Assembly: GCA_902984215.1 (NCBI GenBank)
Contig: CADWAF010000257.1
Location: 1-64,000, forward strand
From: Willaertia magna
Lineage: Eukaryota > Heterolobosea > Eutetramitea > Acrasida > Naegleriidae
Direction of reading: 5' to 3'
DNA: 64,000 nucleotides
Every line of letters starts with the position of its first letter. Positions within the stretch are counted from its first letter, which is position 1. Below, one piece after another: positions 39,780 to 49,335 of this stretch. The translations under genes were made by a program, and so were the position numbers. The notes below the pieces were generated by a model that saw only the letters and a program-made list of their open reading frames with translations, ran no database searches and was not told where the DNA came from.

Positions 39780-42700
39780 TTATTGTGAAATGTTACTGGC
39801 TCCACCACAACAGTTTCTTAAGATTACACTTTCAGTGGAAACACCTGGTCCAAAAGCAACCGCAATTGACCATTCATTGTTTAAATATCTTCTGGAAGTT
39901 CTGTAATGGTTCATTACGAATAACACAGTAACAGAAGACATATTACCATGTTTTGACATTACTTCCCAAGCAGATTCTAATTCATCACGATTAAGATTTA
40001 AAGATTTTTCAACTGCATAAAGGATTGCTTTACCGCCTGGATGAGGTAATACGTCACAATTATTCTTTAAGATAATTTCATCCTTATGTTTAGATTTTCT
40101 TAATAAATTATCCATATAACCCTTTAATGACTCTGTAATAATCATTGGTACTTCAGGAGATAAACTCAAGTGGAATCCATCACTGAATACCTTCCATTGC
40201 ATACATTCCTCAGAGTTTGGTGTGGTATATGATTGAGTTTCAAATAATTCATAAATTGGACGTTCCTTTGTTAGTTCTGGATTACTACCAACAACCATGG
40301 CTGCAACACCATCACCAAAGATTGCAGTGACAATCTTTTCATCAGTGTTATTTGAAATTCTAAAGTGGACAGAAGATAACTCAATACAAATAATTAAAAC
40401 TCTGGAGTTTGGATATAATGCATTGATGGCCTTAGCTGTTTTTAAGGTGATAACACCTGCAGCACATCCAGACATATTGATTGGGAAATATTCAATATCA
40501 TGTGACAATCCTAATCTATCCATAAACTTCAAATGAATATTTGGAACAGCAATACCTGTACTAGTGCAAGTGATTAAGTGTGTAATTTCTTTAACATCTC
40601 CTTTCCATTCATCAATTGCCTTCTTTGCTGCTTGATATGCATATTCTGGTGCCATCTTCATGAATAAATCATTTCTACTTTCAATCGTTGGAAGATCATT
40701 AGTTGAATGTTTTGTAAAGTCAAATGCAACACATCTTTCCTTAATTTCAGATGCTTTGAATAAATTGTGAATACGATCTTTAATCTTTTGATCGGCATTA
40801 CCATAGTCTTTAATAATACCATTGAATAATTCTTCTTGTGACTTACTTGGTGGATTGGCAGTACCTAAGCCAAGAATAAAGGAATTGTTTGAGCTCTTTA
40901 AGTTTGGTTTTCTATTATTTGAAACTTCTCTTCTTGGAATGTTTTCAATAATGGCAGTGGATGTTGTTGGTTGAATAATTGTTTCTTGTGGTTTTTCAAT
41001 AACTGTTGTTGGACTTAATGTTGGTTCAGCTTTCTTTTCAATTACTACAACTTCTTGTTTTTTAGTTTCAACAATAGGTTTAATTTGTTTTGATGGTGCC
41101 TTAGTTTCTTTCTTTGTTTCCTTCTTTGTTGGTGCAGTTCCCATCTTTTCAGTAATCTTTGTTGCTAATGATTTAACTGTTGTCTCTTTCTTTAAGATAT
41201 CAATAGTTGTAATTGCACCTCTTGGATATACCTTATCTAACCAATTCTTTAATTGAGTAGCCATAAGTGAATCCATACCATATTGTCTTAATGGTTCTTC
41301 TAAGTCTAGATTTTCAACAGGTACACCTAAAATCTTTGATAATTGGTTTAATATCATTTGGTCAATAGAGAGTTGAGAAGTTTCTTCATTTGCTTGTTCA
41401 TTTTCTGATTCAACAAATAGGTCACCAAACATAGCTTTTAGATGTTTGAATGAATCTGAATGATCTTTCCAATCAATGCTACTGATGATTTTTTGTGGTT
41501 CATTATTTTCTAATAATACCTTTTCTAAGCATTTAACAAGTAATGGGATTGGCATGGAGATAAAACCTCTAGATCTTAAAATTACCTTAGTACTATAAAC
41601 ACGTGAAACGAAACCATCATCAATGGCACCAAAGTTGACTGATAAAGCAGGTAAACCATTCATCTTTCTATGATGGGCAAGAGCATCTAATACACAATTA
41701 GCTGCTGCATAATTGGATTGTTCCATATTACCATTTAATGCTACGAAACTAGAGAACATAACAAAGTATTTCAAAGGTTCTTGTTTAGTACATTCGTGTA
41801 TATTCCATGCTGAAACAGCCTTTGCTTGAATAACACTTCTGAATTTTTCTTCAACCATATTGTTAATAGAAGCATCTTCATAAACAGTTGCTAAGTGGAA
41901 AACTGCTTCGAGAGGAGGCATCCTTAAGTCATTCTTAATCTTTGTAATCATTTCAGCTACTTTAGTTTTGTTAGATACGTCACATGCAAGAACTTCAACC
42001 CTTAAATCTTTTTCTTGTTTCATTAAAAGTTCAAGTTTTTCCTTTGAAGGACCTTCAGTTAATTTACCACTTCTACTGACAATTACTACATTCTTAGCTC
42101 CCTTTTGTTCAATAATCCAAGAAACAAGAGATAAACCAACACCTCTAGTACCACCTACTACTAAGATAGTACCATTTGAGAACCTTAAACCATTTAATTT
42201 TTCTTGTAATTCTTGATATCTTTCAACTGCATTATCTAATGGTTCATTAGTCATATTCAAAACAATTTTACCAATATGTTTTGCATGAGCCATAAAGTTG
42301 AATGCATCAATAACTTTTTCTTTGTCATAAACAACCAAAGGCAATGGTGATAATCTTCTCTTTTCCATTAAATCCATTACTTCTTGGAATATTTGTTGAA
42401 TTAATTCTGGTTTTTCATCCATCATTCTATCTAAATCAACTGCTGTGTAAGATAAATTACGATGCATAGTTTGTAAGTTTAATGTTGTACCATCATAAAT
42501 ATCTTTAATACCAATTTCAACCATTCTACCATATGGACCTAAGCTTTCAAAGCAAGCAGTTAACATATCAGTTCCAGCTAATGAGTTCAATACTACATCA
42601 CAACCTTTTTGATTAGTGTATTTCAAAACATCATCTCTGAATCTTGTTGATCTAGAATCAGTGGTATATTGAACTTTATAAGTTGGATCTTTTTCAATGA

Positions 42701-45700
42701 AATCTCTCTTTTCTCCTCTACCTGCAGAACCAATAGTTACTGCATTTAAGTGATTACAAATTTGAATGGCAGACAATCCAACAGCTCCAGCAGCTGAATG
42801 AATCAAACAAGTTTCACCTTCTTTTAATCTTGCAACATAAACTAAACCATAGTATGATGTTAAGAATGCAGATGGAATAGTTGCTGCTTGTTCAAATGTC
42901 ATCCAATCAGGTTTCTTAACTACTTGATTGACTTTAACAGTGACATAAGTAGAGAAACAATATCTAGCCATACATACAACTGCATCTCCAAGATTCAAAT
43001 GAGTAACCTTTGAACCTTTATCAACAATAACACCAGAACATTCTAAACCAAATGGTGGATTCCATTTTCCACCTCTTCTGAATGCTTTTTCTGGAATTCT
43101 ACCCAATGAAAACATTAAATCTTTGAAACTCAATGCTGAACATTTAACAAATATACGAACTTCGTCGTCCTTAATTTTAGGGAATTGTTCATCAACTTCA
43201 TGGAATGAAAGTTCACTAACTGAACCAATTGAATTGGATTTTAGGGTGACTGGCATGGTTGGGTCAATTGGTTTTGGTTTGTTAACAATTTTAACATAAT
43301 TTAATGCTTTGTTGTGATATGCAAGTTCGTGATATTGAAGTTTAGTACTGTTCAATAATAATTTAGAAAGTGTTGGAATTACTTCCTCAGCATTGGCATC
43401 ACCGTCACTAAAATCAAATAAGAATGAATTCATACTAGGTTGTTCACTTCTAAATGTTCTTCCAATACCAACAAATTGTGCAGAAGTTGGAATTTGATAA
43501 GTTAATTGAGCTCCTTTAGTCACAATCCATAAGTTAATATTCAATGCACTGTCTTCCATCTTAATTAATTGTTGTAAAATCTTCATGAGTTTCCATGCAG
43601 ATTGCTCTTGAGCAACTTCAGTTTCGTGAGTAATATTAGCTAAGAATACAATGCCAGAAACCTTTGGTGCATTTTCATTCAATAATGTCAATAATTCTTC
43701 TGTTTCAACAACAGTTGCCTCTCCATTCAAAGCGGAAGAAATACTCTTAGTAATTGGTGACTCTACTTTTCCGTCATTAACTATTATCCATTTACCAATA
43801 CTTTCGGCTTCTTCTTCATCATTTTGTTCAACTGATAAAATTTGTTCTAAATCTTCATTCTTTAAGGTTGCCCATTCAATGTCATACATACTATTCTTTG
43901 TGCTTAAATTGAAGAGATTTGGAGATGATGTTTGAGTGATAGCTCTGCAACGAACAGATAAGAAGGAGGAAATCAAATGTGTTTGATTATCCTTAATACC
44001 ATAAATAAATACATCACCTTCTAATTCGTATTGTGATTGATTGTTCAATTTACAGTAAACATAAATATCATCCATATCAGGAACTTGTTGTGATGTTAAA
44101 ATATCAGTATTTAAGACACAAGTATCAATAGATGATGGAATATAGGAAATTGAGTCTTCATCAGCAATTGCAATCAAAGATTGTAAACAAGAATCAATAA
44201 TACCAACTTCTAATACAGCCTTCAATCTCTTAATATCTAATTCTGTCTTTGTTCCATCATTATAATTTTTCTTTAAGTGTAGTTCGCTTAAACATTCACC
44301 ATTTCCAACATTGATTTTATCCAAATGGCTGAAGTAAGGACCATAATCTAGTGACATCTTTCTGAGTTTGGAATAAATTTCACTCTTGCTCATGGTGAAT
44401 TCATTACATCTACTTTTTACTTCTTCTAAGCTTGGAGCTGTCTTTAAATTGGTTGGTGGTAAAATTCTAATAGCACATTTATAATGCATTAACCATTCCT
44501 CTAATCCACGCTTACTTCTAATTTCAATTAATTGACTATTTTGAGTACTTTGAGTCATTCTATTTACGACAGTTTCAACTAACATACCACCAGAAGGTGT
44601 TTGTGCAAGTGAAAGAGCATCTTTGAAATCACAACCAGTAACAACATATTGTTTTGGAATTTGTTTTTGTTCTTCCTTTTCAGCGGTACTAATGGTTGTT
44701 GCAATAGATGCATGTAATGACATCATAATGTAACCAATACCTGGATAAATGATATCACCTTGAATAACGTGATCTTTAAGATTAGGGAAGTGATCGAGGG
44801 AAATCTTATTTTGCCAAATGTGACATCCAGTTCTCAATGACTTATGACCAACTAAATTAGATGGTGCTCCACGTTTCCATTCAGCAGCTTGTTCTTCAGT
44901 TTGATTCCAAATGTTAACTCTATCCCATGGATAATGTGGAACTAAAGCTTTGTTGAAAAGTTCATTCCATTTAATATTTGGTGACAATGTAACATTATGT
45001 ACATAACCATTCATGAATAAATCTTTAACGCACTGGAACATTGTTTCAGTTTCGTCTGCAAACCGTTTCAATGTGAAGAAACATTTAACATCTTCAATAT
45101 CTAATTCTTGGGCACATTCCTTAATAGAGGCAGATAAGACAGGATGAGGACTCAATTCAACAAAACATCTATACCCTTGTGATAATAAGTCAGTGATTGG
45201 TTCACCAAAGAGAACAGCTTGTCTTACATTTCCCCATAAATAATCTTCATTCATTGTTTCTTTAGTTGTATCATATAATTTACCAGTAACAGTGGAATAT
45301 AAAGGAATAGTTGTTGGTTTTCCAGCATTTTCTGGTGTGAATCCCTTCAATTTAGTAAGTAATTCCTCTTTAATAGGATCTTGATATTTAGAGTGGAAAG
45401 CACAAAATCCTCTTAATTTTCTACAGAAAATACCTTTGTTTTTACCAACTAAGCCTTCAAGTTTTGTTATCAATTCTGGACTACCTGCCAATGTAACAGA
45501 TAAAGGACTGTTAATTGCAGCAACAACTACATCATCTCTTTCTTCTTGTGCTAATAATTCATCTAAAATCTTTTCTGCTTCTTCTTTAGATGTACCAATA
45601 GCTAACATATTACCATTACCAACGGTCTTTTGTTGTAAAGTTGATCTATAATATAAAATACAAATAGCTTCTTCTAATGTATATACTCCTGCAGAATAAG

Positions 45701-47660
45701 CACTCGCAACTTCTCCTGCACTATGTCCAATAATTGCAGAAGGTTGAATTGACCAATATTTCATCATTTCAATTAAACCAGCTTGTAAGAAGAATATAGC
45801 TGGTTGAGCATATTGAGGCATGTTAAAATCATCATCACTCAAACATTGTTCCTTAATCCATTTGGAAACAAGAGACCAACCTGACAATTTTTGGAATAAG
45901 GCATCACATTTATCTAATAAAGTTCTAAAAATTTCATATCTTTCATAAAGTTGAATACCCATAGTTCTAGTTTGAGGTCCTTGACCAGGGAAGACAAAAA
46001 CGAAACCCTTTTCACTTCTATTTGCTGCTGAAACTAGACCTTTTTGTTTTAATCCGTCAGCATTTTCTTTTGTGATTGCCTTTAATTGGTTGACACAATC
46101 CTCAACACCATTTGCCATTACTACACTTCTTAATTTGTGATGTGCACGGAATTGATTTTGAATAGTTGCAACGGAAATAAGGGAATCCTTATCATAGATT
46201 GTTTGTTTACTGACTAATTCTTCACACATCTTTTGTAAAGATGGAATGGATTGTGCTGAGAGTAACATTAAAATTTTTTCAGCTTCTTTTTCTGGTAAAA
46301 TTTCTTCGATTTGTGGTGTTTTTTCAGTATATTCTTCTATTAAAACGTGAGAATTGACACCACCAATACCCATAGAGTTGACACCAAATAATAATGGTTT
46401 ATCAGTTTTTGGAAGAGTAATCTTTTGTTGAACTACATGCATCTTATACTTCTCTAAAGGAATCTTTGGATTTAATTTTTGAATATTAATAGATGGACAC
46501 AATGTACGCTTTTCCATCATTAAAATGGCCTTAATAAGACCTGCAACACCTGAAGCACATTCTAAATGACCAATACTACCTTTTACAGAACCAACATAAA
46601 GTGGTTTAATTCTCTTTTCACCCGAAAATACTTCACCAATTGCACAAGTTTCAACAACATCACCTTTTGCAGTACCAGTACCGTGACATTCCACATAATC
46701 AACATCTTCAGGATTAATACCAAAAGAACTAGGTAATCTTTCATATGTTCTTTGAATATTAAGAGATTGAGTAATTTGACTTGGAGTAATTAAAGAGTCT
46801 TCTGCTGCACCATCCACATTTACACTTGAACCCTTAATGACAGCATAGATTCGATCTCCATCTTGTTTTGCTTTTTCTAAAGGTTTAATTACAATAAGAC
46901 CTGCACCTTCTCCTCTAATGAAACCATTTGCATTTTCATCAAAAGGTTTACATTTACCATCCTTTGATAACACTCCTACTTTTGAAAATTCTACATAAGG
47001 AGTTGGACTTAAAATTAAACTAACACCACCTGCAATTGCCATTTCACATTCTTTGTTTCTCAAAGATTGAATTGCTTGATGAATGGCAACTAAAGAGGAA
47101 GAACAAGCAGTATCAATGGACATTGATGGTCCTCTAAAATCGTATAAAAAGGAAACTCTATTTGAAGCAATACTTAACGTATTACCGTTGTGTGTGTAGG
47201 AAGAAATTCTCTCAAAATTGTTGTCGTCATATTGAACTTGGAAATAATCCAATTGACCTATTCCTACAAAAACACCTGTCTCATCAAATAATTTACAATT
47301 GGTATTATCCTTCTTTGGTCTAATACCAGCATCTTCTAAACATTCCCATGTTAATTCTAATAATAACCTTTGTTGTGGATCCATAACTTCAACTTCTTTT
47401 TGACTGACACCTAAAACATTACAATCAAATCCTTTAACTTGATCTTCTGAAAGGAATGCTCCTCTACTTGTAGACATTAATCCTGGAATACTATTTGCAT
47501 CACTACTTTCATAGTTTTTAGAATTCCATCTCCATTCTGGAACTTGAGTAATTTGCTCTTGCCCTTCACTAAGTAATTTCCAATATTCAAATTTATTTCC
47601 AGCTCCAGGGAGTCTACAAGATAAACCAATTACTGCAAAATTTTCTATTGAGGAAGACAT
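39780..47660 (-). CDS. Steely-type hybrid polyketide synthase: type I KS-AT-DH-ER-KR-ACP fused to type III PKS
   Basis: 2626 aa in a single 7.9-kb exon. Domains: ketosynthase 1-440 (DTACSSSL Cys186, ECHGTGT His326, GSIGHLE His365); acyltransferase about 550-870 (GHSAGE Ser647; GFCAFHS, malonyl-type); dehydratase about 935-1240 (His964 in DHVIQGDIIYPG, Asp1156); structural KR half about 1260-1470 with no methyltransferase motif; enoylreductase about 1480-1800 (HSAAGAVGLSA); ketoreductase about 1828-2060 (VVGGTRGVG, Tyr1984); ACP about 2095-2170 (GMDSLM Ser2131); Lys/Pro/Thr linker; type III synthase 2258-2626 with Cys2399, His2540 (PHPGG), Asn2573 (HGNMSS) and AFGPG loop. All catalytic residues are present. 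The ACP should hand a fully reduced acyl chain to the type III domain, which extends and cyclises it to an alkyl-resorcinol, phloroglucinol or pyrone, as Dictyostelium StlA/StlB do. Confidence 0.97.
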   Translation of the reverse strand: MSSSIENFAVIGLSCRLPGAGNKFEYWKLLSEGQEQITQVPEWRWNSKNYESSDANSIPGLMSTSRGAFLSEDQVKGFDCNVLGVSQKEVEVMDPQQRLLLELTWECLEDAGIRPKKDNTNCKLFDETGVFVGIGQLDYFQVQYDDNNFERISSYTHNGNTLSIASNRVSFLYDFRGPSMSIDTACSSSLVAIHQAIQSLRNKECEMAIAGGVSLILSPTPYVEFSKVGVLSKDGKCKPFDENANGFIRGEGAGLIVIKPLEKAKQDGDRIYAVIKGSSVNVDGAAEDSLITPSQITQSLNIQRTYERLPSSFGINPEDVDYVECHGTGTAKGDVVETCAIGEVFSGEKRIKPLYVGSVKGSIGHLECASGVAGLIKAILMMEKRTLCPSINIQKLNPKIPLEKYKMHVVQQKITLPKTDKPLLFGVNSMGIGGVNSHVLIEEYTEKTPQIEEILPEKEAEKILMLLSAQSIPSLQKMCEELVSKQTIYDKDSLISVATIQNQFRAHHKLRSVVMANGVEDCVNQLKAITKENADGLKQKGLVSAANRSEKGFVFVFPGQGPQTRTMGIQLYERYEIFRTLLDKCDALFQKLSGWSLVSKWIKEQCLSDDDFNMPQYAQPAIFFLQAGLIEMMKYWSIQPSAIIGHSAGEVASAYSAGVYTLEEAICILYYRSTLQQKTVGNGNMLAIGTSKEEAEKILDELLAQEERDDVVVAAINSPLSVTLAGSPELITKLEGLVGKNKGIFCRKLRGFCAFHSKYQDPIKEELLTKLKGFTPENAGKPTTIPLYSTVTGKLYDTTKETMNEDYLWGNVRQAVLFGEPITDLLSQGYRCFVELSPHPVLSASIKECAQELDIEDVKCFFTLKRFADETETMFQCVKDLFMNGYVHNVTLSPNIKWNELFNKALVPHYPWDRVNIWNQTEEQAAEWKRGAPSNLVGHKSLRTGCHIWQNKISLDHFPNLKDHVIQGDIIYPGIGYIMMSLHASIATTISTAEKEEQKQIPKQYVVTGCDFKDALSLAQTPSGGMLVETVVNRMTQSTQNSQLIEIRSKRGLEEWLMHYKCAIRILPPTNLKTAPSLEEVKSRCNEFTMSKSEIYSKLRKMSLDYGPYFSHLDKINVGNGECLSELHLKKNYNDGTKTELDIKRLKAVLEVGIIDSCLQSLIAIADEDSISYIPSSIDTCVLNTDILTSQQVPDMDDIYVYCKLNNQSQYELEGDVFIYGIKDNQTHLISSFLSVRCRAITQTSSPNLFNLSTKNSMYDIEWATLKNEDLEQILSVEQNDEEEAESIGKWIIVNDGKVESPITKSISSALNGEATVVETEELLTLLNENAPKVSGIVFLANITHETEVAQEQSAWKLMKILQQLIKMEDSALNINLWIVTKGAQLTYQIPTSAQFVGIGRTFRSEQPSMNSFLFDFSDGDANAEEVIPTLSKLLLNSTKLQYHELAYHNKALNYVKIVNKPKPIDPTMPVTLKSNSIGSVSELSFHEVDEQFPKIKDDEVRIFVKCSALSFKDLMFSLGRIPEKAFRRGGKWNPPFGLECSGVIVDKGSKVTHLNLGDAVVCMARYCFSTYVTVKVNQVVKKPDWMTFEQAATIPSAFLTSYYGLVYVARLKEGETCLIHSAAGAVGLSAIQICNHLNAVTIGSAGRGEKRDFIEKDPTYKVQYTTDSRSTRFRDDVLKYTNQKGCDVVLNSLAGTDMLTACFESLGPYGRMVEIGIKDIYDGTTLNLQTMHRNLSYTAVDLDRMMDEKPELIQQIFQEVMDLMEKRRLSPLPLVVYDKEKVIDAFNFMAHAKHIGKIVLNMTNEPLDNAVERYQELQEKLNGLRFSNGTILVVGGTRGVGLSLVSWIIEQKGAKNVVIVSRSGKLTEGPSKEKLELLMKQEKDLRVEVLACDVSNKTKVAEMITKIKNDLRMPPLEAVFHLATVYEDASINNMVEEKFRSVIQAKAVSAWNIHECTKQEPLKYFVMFSSFVALNGNMEQSNYAAANCVLDALAHHRKMNGLPALSVNFGAIDDGFVSRVYSTKVILRSRGFISMPIPLLVKCLEKVLLENNEPQKIISSIDWKDHSDSFKHLKAMFGDLFVESENEQANEETSQLSIDQMILNQLSKILGVPVENLDLEEPLRQYGMDSLMATQLKNWLDKVYPRGAITTIDILKKETTVKSLATKITEKMGTAPTKKETKKETKAPSKQIKPIVETKKQEVVVIEKKAEPTLSPTTVIEKPQETIIQPTTSTAIIENIPRREVSNNRKPNLKSSNNSFILGLGTANPPSKSQEELFNGIIKDYGNADQKIKDRIHNLFKASEIKERCVAFDFTKHSTNDLPTIESRNDLFMKMAPEYAYQAAKKAIDEWKGDVKEITHLITCTSTGIAVPNIHLKFMDRLGLSHDIEYFPINMSGCAAGVITLKTAKAINALYPNSRVLIICIELSSVHFRISNNTDEKIVTAIFGDGVAAMVVGSNPELTKERPIYELFETQSYTTPNSEECMQWKVFSDGFHLSLSPEVPMIITESLKGYMDNLLRKSKHKDEIILKNNCDVLPHPGGKAILYAVEKSLNLNRDELESAWEVMSKHGNMSSVTVLFVMNHYRTSRRYLNNEWSIAVAFGPGVSTESVILRNCCGGASNISQ

Positions 47661-48094
47661 TATGATCGATCGATAAGTTAATTTGTAAGAGGGGTAAGTT
47701 ATTATAATAAGTGAATATTTGAAGTTGTTTTTTTCACCTTGATTGTCTCACTTAGATGGATCCACGTTTTAATATCAAAGCCACTATCTTCAAACCAAAG
47801 TACAGGTTGCTATTTGAAGTATCAAAGCAATCTTTGATTATGAAAATTTTTGAATTTCAAATTATACGGCATTATCCATTTAGTTTTTGATCTTTCAAAC
47901 TCTGCCTTCAGTCAGCAAAATTTACAGAAATTTTGTAATTTAATTTTCTTTTGCATTTTTTCTTCGCTAAAATTAACAATTTTGGGTTTTAATTATCTCT
48001 TATATTCTGCGTAATAATTATGATCAAACAACAAGTCCTAATGGTAACTCCTAGAAATTGATCTTTCTTTTTTGTTTGATAAGAAGAAGAAGGT
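47661..48094. other. Upstream region of the Steely synthase, about 430 bp
   Basis: It contains T-rich tracts and a few short repeats of TTTGAA/TCAAA type (about 47810-47900), but no gene. It must carry the PKS promoter and the 3' end of the TANGO2 gene. Confidence 0.45.
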
Positions 48095-49178
48095 TCATAA
48101 ATTATTGTTATTGATAGTTACAATTTGCCAATTCCTTTGTATTCTTGTTGTTGAATTGTTGTTATCTAAAAAGATATCATCTACATCCCTATAACAATAA
48201 TATATTGTTCCGAATTTATCTAACATAACAATAGTTTGGGATCTAGTTTTAAACTCCTTTCTATTAACAAAAATATTATAATGAGTATCCATAAAGATTT
48301 TAAAATAAGATCCTCCTTTACTTTCATGTAAAATATCTACCCAACTTTTAGGAAGTAAACATTCTGCATTGCTTTCATCAAAATTATCTTTATCCATATC
48401 TTGTAAAGTTTTTAAAATTACTTTAATATCAATTATATTTTCATCTTTAATTGTTACATTTTCATAATGATCCCAACATTCATTATAGGTTATGCGATTA
48501 GTAATTGTTTGTTCTAATAATTTTAACATTTCTAATGGATCTATACAGTTAGTATTATTTACAGCTGTTTGTTTTAATAAGTTTCTTAAATGATTTAATT
48601 TATAATAATTATAATTTACATGTATTTTATCATTTAAATATGTATTAGATACTATTGGAATATTTTCAATAGAAGTATCCAATTGAGAAATTAAACAATG
48701 TTCTAATGGTTGACCATTACAATCTCTATTTGTTACGTAAAATATTTTTAAATTATTTTTTAAATTTAAATTTACAATTAATAAATTAAAACCATTCATT
48801 ACTTTTCCTTCAAATTTCTTATTAAAATTATTTACAATTAATTCAACAGCCTAAAGTACAAATTTCATCTCTATATTCTAAAAATTCATTTACAAATAAT
48901 CCTCTAGAAACAAATTTATCTTTTTCTAAGTTTAATGATTTTCCAAATGAATTTGTTAAGACAATTAAATTTTTATAATCCTTGTTTAATCCCATCCAAG
49001 TACCTGATTCCTTTTGATCTTTACATAAAATAATTGTTGTTGGTTGATTATTTTCATTGTTTGTTGTTATTTCTTGTAAATTTGGATCTGTTGGTCTAAC
49101 AGTTACTTCATCCCTATTGTCAACAAGTATTAGTGGAAAGTGTGGGTGAACATTTTGTAGAATACCAACAATGCACAT
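48095..49178 (-). CDS. TANGO2: TANGO2/NRDE-family protein, two exons
   Basis: Exon 1 49178..48894 and exon 2 48850..48095 join across a 43-bp intron (GTAAAT...TTAG) to give 346 aa; without splicing the frame stops early. It starts MCIVGI with the essential Cys2. Diagnostic motifs are LVDNRDEVTVRP (NRDE), SGTWMGLN and VMNGFNLL, the ordered signature of TANGO2. Family members affect Golgi/ER organisation and mitochondrial lipid or heme metabolism; the mechanism is debated. The C-terminal half has Asn-rich inserts. Confidence 0.88.
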
Positions 49179-49335
49179 TTTTTTTTCTTTTTGAAAAATG
49201 ATCTGATTTTCTCAAAGGGATTTTAAGAATTTTCCTAACTTGTTTACAACACTTTCGGGAAATTTGCAACAGAGATTTTGCATTTTGATTGAAATTATGT
49301 TGCTTTTGAATAAATATTTATTTATTTTAATTTAT

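Noticed and set aside
39780..47660. Adjacent separate type I and type III PKS genes
   Set aside because: The frame is continuous through ACP, linker and CHS-like domain with no stop or splice-like boundary, so it is one polypeptide.
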